Shown here in pieces: positions 1 to 6,811 of a stretch of DNA of 64,000 bases. The stretch's first letter is position 1. The number at the start of each line of letters is the position of its first letter. The notes below the pieces were generated by a model, which was not told the origin of the DNA, searched no databases, and saw nothing but the letters and a program-made list of their open reading frames with translations. This stretch comes from Phenylobacterium parvum (GTDB lineage Bacteria; Pseudomonadota; Alphaproteobacteria; Caulobacterales; Caulobacteraceae), in assembly GCF_003150835.1 (NCBI RefSeq), contig NZ_CP029479.1, positions 372,001 to 436,000 on the forward strand, written 5' to 3'. The position numbers and the translations under genes were made by a program.

Positions 1-407
1 TGTACGACTTCACCTCGTCCACGGCCTTCAAGATCTCGGGCAAGAAGGCCTTTGAAGAGGCGGGCATCACCCACGCCGACGTCGATCACCTGATGATCTA
101 CGACGCCTTCGCCCACCTGCCGCTCTATGGTCTGGAGGACCTTGGGTTCTGCAAGCCTGGCGAGGCCAAGGACTTCATCCGCGAGCGCAACACCGCCATC
201 GGCGGCAAGCTGCCCCTCAACACAAATGGCGGCGGGCTCTCCTACATGCACTCGGGCATGTACGGCATGTACGCCCTCCAGGAGAGCGTGCGGCAGATGC
301 GCGGCACGGCGGCGGCACAGGTGAAGGACGCGAAGATCAGTATCGCCCATGGGGTCGGCGGCATGTTCGCCGCCTCGGGGACGATCGTCTTCACGAACGA
401 AAAATAG
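1..407 (+). CDS. Thiolase-family acetyl-CoA acetyltransferase, C-terminal part
   Basis: This is the last ~134 residues of a thiolase-fold protein whose start lies before the window; the reading frame is open from base 3 to the TAG at 405-407. It has the thiolase C-terminal half: an NTNGGG segment followed by an SIAHGVGG segment carrying the conserved active-site histidine region. The usual second catalytic cysteine of the CxG loop is replaced by glycine, as in the SCP-x / lipid-transfer group of thiolase-like proteins, so it may not be a standard degradative thiolase. Such proteins act in CoA-thioester metabolism, which fits the acyl-CoA dehydrogenase cluster further on. The exact substrate cannot be read from this fragment. 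Confidence 0.85.
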   Translation, partial: YDFTSSTAFKISGKKAFEEAGITHADVDHLMIYDAFAHLPLYGLEDLGFCKPGEAKDFIRERNTAIGGKLPLNTNGGGLSYMHSGMYGMYALQESVRQMRGTAAAQVKDAKISIAHGVGGMFAASGTIVFTNEK

Positions 408-432
408 AACCTGGAAAAGGACTTACCGCACT

Positions 433-472
433 CATGCTGCATCTTGTGCTGCAGGGCCCGGGGTGCAGCATG
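433..472 (+). promoter_or_regulatory. Inverted repeats masking the start of the PHP-domain gene
   Basis: CATGCTGCA (433-441) is an exact inverted repeat of TGCAGCATG (464-472), and an internal TGCTGCA (447-453) can also pair with TGCAGCA (464-470). The ATG at 470 lies inside the right arm, so either pairing would hide the start codon in RNA. The dyad is seen directly; a translational role is inference. Confidence 0.35.
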
Positions 473-1969
473 AACGGGCGGATCCTCGCCGCCCTTGCGG
501 CGGGGGTTCTCTTTCTGCTGGCGTTCGGACTTCCGGCGGAGGCCGCATCGCGGCCTCCGGACCTCGTGCTGGACGGCGCGGTTCGCCGGACGGATCACCA
601 GACCTTCCGCGAGATTCCCTTCCGGGTTCCACCGGGGGTCGATCGTCTGCGCGTGGAGCTCTCGCACGACGGCGCGACGAACAAGACCGTCCTCGACCTT
701 GGTGTCCGGGACCCCGAGCGGCTGCGTGGCTGGAGCGGCGGCGCACGGACGAGCTTCGAGATCGGCGAGTCGGGCGCCACGCCGGGCTATCTTGCCGGGC
801 CCCTGCCGCCGGGTCGGTGGAAGATCCTCCTCGGCGCGCCCAATGTCCGTCCGGACGCCACGGCGCTCTACACCGTCCGGATCTGGTTCGGGCGGTCTGC
901 GAAGGGACCGGATCCGGTGTTCAGCCCGCCCGTCCGGGAGGCCGCGGCCTGGTACCGGGGCGACCTGCACCTTCACACAGCCCATTCAGACGGCCGCTGC
1001 GCCTCGGTGACAGGGCGACCCGCCCCCTGTCCGGCCTTTCTCACCTTCCAGGCCGCCCGCGAAGCCGGCCTCGATTTCATCGCGCTCAGCGAGCACAACA
1101 CGACCTCCCAGGCGGCCGTGGTCCAGGAACTGTCCGCCTATTTCGATGATCTCCTGGTCATCCCCGCCCGCGAGGTGACGACCTTCGAGGGGCACGCCAA
1201 TGTCTATGGAACCTGGGCGCCGCTGGATTTCCGGATCGGACGGGGCGACGCCGCAGGCCTGAAGGCTCTGCTGGATGCGGCCGAAGCCGAGGGCGCCCTG
1301 GTGGCGCCCAACCATCCCGGCCTGCCCTCGGGTGAGATCTGCATGGGCTGCGGCTGGACCGCCGCGACCGACTGGTCGCGCATCCCGGCGCTTGAGGTCA
1401 TCAGTGGCGGCGCCCCCGCCCTGGGAATGGACGGAGCCTTCTCGGGTCTGGCCCTCTGGGACCGGCTGCTCAGCCAGGGACTTCGGGTGACAGGGATCGC
1501 CGGTTCCGACACCCACGATCCCCTCCGGACCGATCCGGCGGCTCCGCGTATCGGAAGGCCGGCGACGGTGGTGTTTTCTGATGGACTCTCGACGCCTGGC
1601 GTCCTGGCCGGGATCCGGGCGGGTCGGGTCTTCATCGATCTTGCAGGCGATGCCTCCGGGGTCCGTCTGGACTATGCCGCGACGACGGCGGAGGGCGGTC
1701 GCGCGGTCATGGGCGGGCTCCTGTCCGCCCCGCAGGATTCCATGCTCGACGTCGAGGTGACCCTTGTCGGGTCGCCTGCGGGCGGCCGGCTCAGGTCGGC
1801 GGGTGGCGTCACGCCCATCGACCTGCCTGTCGCCGGATCCGTTGTCCTGCCCAGGATCAAGGTCCTGCCCGGGGCCCGCTGGTTCCGGTTCGAACTTGTG
1901 GGCGCAGATGGCCGCAGGCGACTGATCGGCAATCCGATCTATCTCACGCCGGGAGCGCCCAACTCCTGA
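470..1969 (+). CDS. Secreted PHP-domain metallohydrolase (CehA/McbA-like)
   Basis: A 499-residue protein with a signal peptide of about 24 residues (positively charged start, hydrophobic core, A-E-A-A end) and a C-terminal PHP domain. Metal-binding motifs are visible: DLHLHTAHSDG near residue 165, SEHN near 208, HPG near 282 and GSDTHDP near 345. The first ~140 residues look like a beta-sandwich of the kind preceding PHP domains in CehA/McbA-type phosphoesterases. It should be a periplasmic or secreted metal-dependent phosphoesterase or esterase of unknown substrate. An in-frame ATG at 434 exists, but the ATG at 470 places the signal peptide at the true N-terminus and is preferred. It stands 62 bases after the thiolase gene and may be co-transcribed with it. 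Confidence 0.85.
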   Translation: MNGRILAALAAGVLFLLAFGLPAEAASRPPDLVLDGAVRRTDHQTFREIPFRVPPGVDRLRVELSHDGATNKTVLDLGVRDPERLRGWSGGARTSFEIGESGATPGYLAGPLPPGRWKILLGAPNVRPDATALYTVRIWFGRSAKGPDPVFSPPVREAAAWYRGDLHLHTAHSDGRCASVTGRPAPCPAFLTFQAAREAGLDFIALSEHNTTSQAAVVQELSAYFDDLLVIPAREVTTFEGHANVYGTWAPLDFRIGRGDAAGLKALLDAAEAEGALVAPNHPGLPSGEICMGCGWTAATDWSRIPALEVISGGAPALGMDGAFSGLALWDRLLSQGLRVTGIAGSDTHDPLRTDPAAPRIGRPATVVFSDGLSTPGVLAGIRAGRVFIDLAGDASGVRLDYAATTAEGGRAVMGGLLSAPQDSMLDVEVTLVGSPAGGRLRSAGGVTPIDLPVAGSVVLPRIKVLPGARWFRFELVGADGRRRLIGNPIYLTPGAPNS

Positions 1970-1974
1970 AGAAT

Positions 1975-1998
1975 TTGTTAATCTGGGCTTGCTAGCTC
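1975..1998 (+). promoter_or_regulatory. Candidate Caulobacter-type promoter for the receiver-domain gene
   Basis: TTGTTA (1975-1980), ten bases, then GCTAGCTC (1991-1998) resembles the Caulobacter housekeeping pattern TTGACGS-N10-14-GCTANAWC. It lies just after the PHP gene stop and 55 bases before the next start. Pattern match only. Confidence 0.35.
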
Positions 1999-2023
1999 CC
2001 AAGGCCGGGCCTACCGGCCTTGG
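1999..2023 (+). other. Perfect 10-bp hairpin in the 5' leader
   Basis: CCAAGGCCGG (1999-2008), loop GCCTA, then CCGGCCTTGG (2014-2023) form a perfect stem. No T-run follows, so it is not a standard intrinsic terminator. It lies between the candidate promoter and the receiver-domain gene and could be a leader element or a factor-dependent end of the PHP transcript. Confidence 0.45.
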
Positions 2024-2052
2024 GGATCCCGAGGGGGGGATTCGGAGCGGTC

Positions 2053-2586
2053 ATGGGATTTTCGTCGGACTCGCGCGCGCGTTTCAACCTGGAGCAGGTG
2101 TCCATCCTGCTCCTGGAGGAAACCCCGCTGGGCATGTCGGTGCTGGTCCAGATCATGAATGGGTTCGGCGGCCGCAAGCTTCATCGCTGCGACAGCGTCG
2201 AGAAGGCGCAGAAGATCGTCCGGGAAACCGAACTCGACCTTCTGATCGTTGACGCCATGGCGTCTGGCGGCGGCTATGATTTCGTCCACTGGCTCAGGAG
2301 CTCGGGGATCCGGCCGAACTGCTATGCGCCCGTCCTCCTGACAGCGGCGCACACGCCTGCAGCGGCGATCGTGAACGCTCGGGACTGTGGCGCACATATC
2401 GTCATGGCCAAGCCGCTCACGCCCAAGGCCGTGCTGGACCGCATCATCTGGGTCGCCCGTGCGGGGCGCAGGTTCGTTGAGAGCGACAAGTTTGTGGGAC
2501 CAGACCGGCGCTTCAAGGACGCCGGGGTTCCGAAAGGCGTTGGGGCAGGGCGGCGGCGAGAGGATTCCGCCCAGGGAAGAGACTAG
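2053..2586 (+). CDS. Single-domain response-regulator-like protein
   Basis: A 177-residue protein whose first ~135 residues form a CheY-like receiver domain: phosphoacceptor Asp67 in LLIVDAMA, T97 and K120 (IVMAKPLT). The acidic pocket is LEET rather than the usual paired aspartates, so phosphorylation chemistry may be altered. The last ~45 residues are basic and polar, without a recognisable output domain. ATG 2053 is preferred over an upstream in-frame TTG at 2020 because GGAGCGG lies just upstream. The next gene follows after 57 bases and is probably co-transcribed. Signalling or motility control is likely from the family; the partner kinase is unknown. Confidence 0.75.
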   Translation: MGFSSDSRARFNLEQVSILLLEETPLGMSVLVQIMNGFGGRKLHRCDSVEKAQKIVRETELDLLIVDAMASGGGYDFVHWLRSSGIRPNCYAPVLLTAAHTPAAAIVNARDCGAHIVMAKPLTPKAVLDRIIWVARAGRRFVESDKFVGPDRRFKDAGVPKGVGAGRRREDSAQGRD

Positions 2587-2643
2587 GGTTCTGTCCGAGA
2601 TCTTTTTCGGTGGGCCCCGGAGCGTACAGGAAGGCTGGTATTG

Positions 2644-3117
2644 ATGAGTGACTCCGCCAAGATTCATGTTCCGGACGTGCCCCTGGGGCGATTGATCCGA
2701 ATGCCGGGCGGCAAGACGGCGGGCCAGGCGATCGCTGATGCCGAGCAGGGTCTCGCCTCGCTGCAGGGCGAAAGCATGGCGGAACTCAACCGCGTCCTGG
2801 TCAAGGCGGAAGAGCTCAACGCGAGGGCCGATGGCAAGTTTAACGCCCTGGTCGTGAACGCCTTCTATGACCTGATCAATGGCGCCATCGGCCTGCCGAC
2901 CGCCGGAAAAGACCGGGCCATCGATACCATGCTGGTGAGCCTCGCCGACCTGCTGGACTATTATCGGACCTCCGGCGACTGGGACGACAAGTCCGTTCAG
3001 GTCCACCTTTCGACCTTCAAGCTCCTCCTGAGAACCGAAGGCATTCGCGACCCGGAAGGCACCGACATGATTCTCTCGGGCCTCAGGAAGGTTAGCCGGA
3101 AAGCCGCCAAGGGCTGA
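2644..3117 (+). CDS. Small helical protein, possibly CheE-like
   Basis: A 157-residue, predicted all-helical soluble protein with no signal peptide, membrane segment or obvious catalytic motif. It follows the receiver-domain gene on the same strand, and GGAAGG at 2630-2635 gives a good ribosome-binding site for ATG 2644. The pairing with a CheY-like protein recalls chemotaxis accessory proteins of Caulobacter such as CheE, but that resemblance is from memory of gene order and overall composition, not from a distinctive motif. A conservative label is conserved hypothetical protein acting with the preceding regulator. Confidence 0.55.
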   Translation: MSDSAKIHVPDVPLGRLIRMPGGKTAGQAIADAEQGLASLQGESMAELNRVLVKAEELNARADGKFNALVVNAFYDLINGAIGLPTAGKDRAIDTMLVSLADLLDYYRTSGDWDDKSVQVHLSTFKLLLRTEGIRDPEGTDMILSGLRKVSRKAAKG

Positions 3118-3180
3118 TCGCCGGGTGGACCCTTCAGACGCGGCCTGCCAAGATCAGGGTGGTGCTTCCGGAGGCCACAG

Positions 3181-4290
3181 ATGAAGACCCGCGCCGCCGT
3201 CGCCTTCGAGGCAAAACGCCCGCTCGAGATCGTCGAGGTCGACCTGGAAGGCCCGCGCGCCGGAGAGGTCCTGGTGGAGATCAGGGCGACCGGCGTCTGC
3301 CACACCGACGCCTACACCCTGGACGGGCTGGATTCCGAAGGCCTGTTCCCCTCCATCCTGGGCCATGAGGGCGCCGGGGTGGTGCTGGAGGTGGGCCCGG
3401 GTGTCACCAGTGTACGCCCCGGCGACCATGTCATCCCGCTCTACACGCCGGAATGCCGTCAGTGCAAAAGCTGCCTGTCGCGCAAGACCAACCTCTGCAC
3501 GGCCATCCGCGCGACCCAGGGCAGGGGGGTGATGCCCGACGGCGCCAGCCGCTTTTCCTACAAGGGCCAGGCCATCGCCCACTACATGGGCTGCTCGACC
3601 TTCGCCAATCACACGGTCCTTCCGGAAATCGCCGTCGCGAAGATCCGGCCCGACGCCCCCTTCGACAAGGCCTGCTACATCGGGTGCGGCGTCACGACGG
3701 GGGTCGGCGCCGTGGTGAACACCGCCGGCGTGGAAGCCGGAGCCAACGTCATCGTCTTCGGCCTGGGCGGGATCGGCCTCAACGTCATCCAGGGCGCGCG
3801 CCTTGTGGGGGCCGGAAGGATCATCGGGGTCGACATCAACCCCGCCCGGGAGGCCTGGGGCCAGCGCTTCGGCATGACCGACTTCGTCAATCCCCGCGAG
3901 GTGGAGGGCGACCTTGTCCAGCACCTGGTGGCCCTGACCGACGGCGGCGCGGACTACACCTTCGACTGCACCGGCAACACCGACGTCATGCGTCAGGCGC
4001 TGGAGGCCTGCCATCGCGGCTGGGGCGAGAGCATCATCATCGGCGTCGCCGAGGCGGGCCGGGAGATCGCCACCCGTCCCTTCCAGCTGGTCACCGGGCG
4101 GGTCTGGAAGGGCACGGCCTTCGGCGGCGCCCGGGGCCGGACCGATGTGCCGAAGATCGTGGACTGGTACATGGAGGGGAAGATCCAGATCGACCCCATG
4201 ATCACCCACGTCCTGCCGCTCGAGCGCATCAACGAGGCCTTCGACCTCATGCACGCCGGCGAAAGCATCCGCAGCGTCGTCGTTTTCTGA
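3181..4290 (+). CDS. adhC: S-(hydroxymethyl)glutathione / class III alcohol dehydrogenase
   Basis: A 369-residue zinc-dependent medium-chain dehydrogenase, full length for the class. Catalytic zinc ligands are Cys40, His62-Glu63 and Cys169; structural zinc cysteines are 92, 95, 98 and 106. The NAD-binding Rossmann motif GLGGIG is at 194-199. The class III enzyme oxidises the spontaneous adduct of formaldehyde and glutathione (S-hydroxymethylglutathione) in the cytoplasm and so detoxifies formaldehyde; it also reduces S-nitrosoglutathione. No formyl-glutathione hydrolase gene follows; instead a nitronate monooxygenase is 53 bases downstream, which suggests a shared detoxification role. A short-chain alcohol dehydrogenase activity cannot be excluded. 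Confidence 0.88.
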   Translation: MKTRAAVAFEAKRPLEIVEVDLEGPRAGEVLVEIRATGVCHTDAYTLDGLDSEGLFPSILGHEGAGVVLEVGPGVTSVRPGDHVIPLYTPECRQCKSCLSRKTNLCTAIRATQGRGVMPDGASRFSYKGQAIAHYMGCSTFANHTVLPEIAVAKIRPDAPFDKACYIGCGVTTGVGAVVNTAGVEAGANVIVFGLGGIGLNVIQGARLVGAGRIIGVDINPAREAWGQRFGMTDFVNPREVEGDLVQHLVALTDGGADYTFDCTGNTDVMRQALEACHRGWGESIIIGVAEAGREIATRPFQLVTGRVWKGTAFGGARGRTDVPKIVDWYMEGKIQIDPMITHVLPLERINEAFDLMHAGESIRSVVVF

Positions 4291-4343
4291 CCGACGGCCA
4301 GAATCCAGTTTGGGAGGACCAGGATCCTCCGGGGGGAACACTC

Positions 4344-5294
4344 ATGATCAAGACCCGCATCACCGACATGCTCGGCATCCAGTATCCCATCATCCAGGCG
4401 CCCATGGGATGGATCGCCCGCTCGGCCCTGGCCTCGGCCGTGTCCAACGCCGGCGGCATGGGGATCATCGAGACCTCGTCAGGCGACCTGCCCGCCGTCC
4501 GCGAGGAAATCCAGAAGATGAAGGGGCTCACGGACAAGCCCTTCGGCGTCAATATCGCCCAGGCCTATGTGCGCGACGCGGATATCGTCTCCTTCGTGGT
4601 CGACCAGGGTGTGAAGTTCGTGACCACCTCGGCCGGGGATCCCAACCGCTATTGCGCGGCCCTCAAGGAAGCGGGCCTGACCGTCTTCCACGTGGTCCCG
4701 TCCCTGGCGGCGGCGATCAAGGCCATCGAGGCGGGAGTGGACGGCCTGGTCGTCGAAGGCGGCGAGGGCGGCGGCTTCAAGAGCTCGCGCGAGGTCTCGA
4801 CCATGGTTCTCCTGCCCCTGGTCTGCTCCAGGCTGGATGTGCCCATCGTGGCAGCGGGCGGAATCTCGGACGGTCGCGGGATGGCGGCGGCCTTCGCCCT
4901 GGGCGCCGAAGGGGTCCAGATGGGAACCCGCATGGTGTCGGCCGCCGAGAGCCCCGTGCACCAGAACTGGAAGTCCGCCATCGTTGAGGCGAAGGAGACG
5001 GACACCGTCTTCCTGAACCGCTTCGGGCCGGGACCGGCCTGCCGGGCCCTGCGCACCGAGAAGACCACCCTCCTGGAGAAGGAGCCAGGCGAGAACGGCG
5101 TCGCGCCCGAGTTCCGGCGGTCGCAGGAACTCTACTTCGGCGGCGACATGGAGGCCTCCATCGCCCTTTCGGGCCAGGTGGCGGGCCGCATCGATTCGGT
5201 GAAGCCGGTCGCCGAGATCATCTCCGAGATGGTCGGGGAGTTCGAATCCATCATGGACGGCCTCTCGGCGCGCTACGCCCGCGCCCGGGCCTGA
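4344..5294 (+). CDS. Nitronate monooxygenase (2-nitropropane dioxygenase family)
   Basis: A 316-residue TIM-barrel flavoprotein. The N-terminus IQYPIIQAPMGW, the central VEGGEGGGF and AAGGISDGRG segments and the QMGTR phosphate-binding loop are typical of FMN-dependent nitronate monooxygenases, which oxidise alkyl nitronates (for example propionate-3-nitronate) to carbonyl compounds plus nitrite. ATG 4344 follows GGGGGGAA at 4331-4338, a clear ribosome-binding site; the open frame extends far upstream but only as a shadow of adhC. It may share the adhC transcript. Members of this fold in acyl-CoA-rich loci are sometimes annotated only as enoyl-reductase-like flavoproteins, so the substrate is uncertain. 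Confidence 0.85.
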   Translation: MIKTRITDMLGIQYPIIQAPMGWIARSALASAVSNAGGMGIIETSSGDLPAVREEIQKMKGLTDKPFGVNIAQAYVRDADIVSFVVDQGVKFVTTSAGDPNRYCAALKEAGLTVFHVVPSLAAAIKAIEAGVDGLVVEGGEGGGFKSSREVSTMVLLPLVCSRLDVPIVAAGGISDGRGMAAAFALGAEGVQMGTRMVSAAESPVHQNWKSAIVEAKETDTVFLNRFGPGPACRALRTEKTTLLEKEPGENGVAPEFRRSQELYFGGDMEASIALSGQVAGRIDSVKPVAEIISEMVGEFESIMDGLSARYARARA

Positions 5295-5319
5295 CCCCGG
5301 CCTGCCCCGGGGCGCCGGA

Positions 5320-5709
5320 TCAGGCGGCCAGGGCGGCCATGGACGTGCGGGGGTCGGCATAGCTGGCCTCGTCCCACAGGGCGTCCCATTCGGCCCAGCG
5401 GGCGGAGGCCTCGCGCAGGCGGGCGTCGTCGCGCACCAGGACGATCTCGCCATGGGCCTCGTCCCAGACGACGGTCAGGTCGCAGAGCCGGAGGTCGGGC
5501 GGGTCCAGCCGGCCCTGGCGAACCAGCTCCTGCGCCATGGCTTGCGACAGCCTGAGCCGCAGGCGGCCTCCGGCGAGGCGCTCGGCCCGGTCGGCGTGGC
5601 GGATCACCGCCTCGATCATCTCGGGGGTGGCGGGGTGAAGCGGCCGTCGCGCATCGAAACGGAAGAGGGCGTCGGGACGGGCGGGGCGGATCGACTGGAC
5701 ATTCTGCAT
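5320..5709 (-). CDS. Hypothetical protein divergent from WYL regulator
   Basis: A 129-residue soluble protein that I do not recognise. It has no signal peptide or membrane helix, is rich in Arg, Leu, Asp and Trp, and has mixed alpha/beta character with a possible strand pair around LTVVWDEAHGEIVLVRDD. It is transcribed away from the WYL-domain regulator, with a 109-base shared intergenic region that carries a perfect palindrome. That layout suggests the regulator controls it. It converges on the nitronate monooxygenase gene, with 25 bases between stops. Confidence 0.6.
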   Translation of the reverse strand: MQNVQSIRPARPDALFRFDARRPLHPATPEMIEAVIRHADRAERLAGGRLRLRLSQAMAQELVRQGRLDPPDLRLCDLTVVWDEAHGEIVLVRDDARLREASARWAEWDALWDEASYADPRTSMAALAA

Positions 5710-5758
5710 CTTGAGGACCTTTCCTGGGGCTCGCGCCTTGCGGTGAGGTCAGATTGCG

Positions 5759-5773
5759 CTGGCGCTGCGCCAG
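5759..5773. promoter_or_regulatory. Perfect 15-base palindrome in divergent promoter region
   Basis: CTGGCGC-T-GCGCCAG is perfectly symmetric and sits between the divergent hypothetical gene (start 5709) and the WYL regulator (start 5819). It is a candidate operator for that regulator. The symmetry is seen directly; binding is inference. Confidence 0.4.
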
Positions 5774-5818
5774 AAACGGTCGTAGGTTTTTGGTCTGTTC
5801 TCATTTTCGGGGCTGAGG

Positions 5819-6802
5819 ATGCGACACGAGAAGGCGGCGAGGCTGCTTGAACTCGCCCGGCGGCTGGCCGCGTCCGCCGAGGGCCTGACCCTCGACGAGA
5901 TGGCGGCGGCCATGCAGGTCTCGCGCCGGACGGTCGAGCGCATGCGCGACGCTGTCCGCGAGGCCTTTCCACAGATGGAGGATATCGCCGATCCGCCGAC
6001 CCTGCGGTTCCGCATTCCCTCCGGGCTCGACGGCATCTTCCAGGCCCCGACGGCCGAGGAGTTCGCCGCCCTCCGGGCGGCGGCGGATCACTTCCGCCAG
6101 TCGGGCGCCACCGCCCGCGCCGGCGCCCTGGGCGCCCTGGAGTCCAAGGTGCTCTCGGCCATCCGGTCGGGGGTGCGCCGGCGGCTGGCGCCGGACATGG
6201 AGGCGCTCCTCGAGGCTGAGACCATGGCGGTGCATCCCGGCCCCCGGCCCTTCGAGGACGAGGCGGTGCTGGGCGCCGTGCGTGAGGCCATTGTCTCCCT
6301 GCAGAGGCTGAGGTTCCTCTACGATGGCGGCTCGACGCCGGGCCGGGAGCGCGAGGTGACCCCCTACGGTCTCCTGTTCGGCCGCTCCAACTACCTTGTC
6401 GCCGCCGAGACGGGCTCGGATGAGCCGCGCAACTGGCGCCTGGACCGGGTGCGGGACATCCGGGTGGTTCCCCTGCCGGGCGGGCGGCCCGCCGACTTCT
6501 CCCTGGCCGCCTACGCCGCGCGAAGCTTCGGCATCTACCAGGACGCCCTCGAGGACGTGGTCCTGCACATCCTGCCGCACGGGGCGGAGGAGGCCCTGGG
6601 CTGGCGCTTCCACGCCACCCAGACCCTCGAGCGTCAGGCGGACGGCTCGGTCATCGCCCGCTTCCGCGCGGCGGGCATGCGCGAGCTGGCCTGGCACCTC
6701 TTCAGCTGGGGCGACAAGGTCCGGATCCTCGCCCCGGAGCGCCTTCGCGCCCAGATGGCCGAGGAACTGGCCGCCGCGGTCCGGGCGCATGGGACGCCCT
6801 GA
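5819..6802 (+). CDS. HTH and WYL-domain transcriptional regulator (YafY family)
   Basis: A 327-residue regulator of usual family length. Residues ~5-55 form a DeoR-like winged helix-turn-helix (LTLDEMAAAMQVSRRTVERM). Residues ~160-225 form the WYL domain, with the characteristic VTPYGLLFGRSNYLVA and WRLDRVRDI segments, and the remainder is the WYL C-terminal extension. WYL domains bind nucleic-acid or other ligands and control DNA-damage, defence or metabolic genes. It is divergent from an unknown gene and ends 9 bases before the stop of the molybdenum hydroxylase gene on the other strand. Autoregulation through the palindrome at 5759-5773 is plausible. Confidence 0.85.
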   Translation: MRHEKAARLLELARRLAASAEGLTLDEMAAAMQVSRRTVERMRDAVREAFPQMEDIADPPTLRFRIPSGLDGIFQAPTAEEFAALRAAADHFRQSGATARAGALGALESKVLSAIRSGVRRRLAPDMEALLEAETMAVHPGPRPFEDEAVLGAVREAIVSLQRLRFLYDGGSTPGREREVTPYGLLFGRSNYLVAAETGSDEPRNWRLDRVRDIRVVPLPGGRPADFSLAAYAARSFGIYQDALEDVVLHILPHGAEEALGWRFHATQTLERQADGSVIARFRAAGMRELAWHLFSWGDKVRILAPERLRAQMAEELAAAVRAHGTP

Positions 6803-6811
6803 GGCGGGGGA

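Noticed and set aside
3453-4343. N-terminal extension of the nitronate monooxygenase into the adhC region
   Set aside because: The extension is an Arg/Gly/His-rich shadow of adhC; a strong ribosome-binding site precedes ATG 4344 and family homology begins there.
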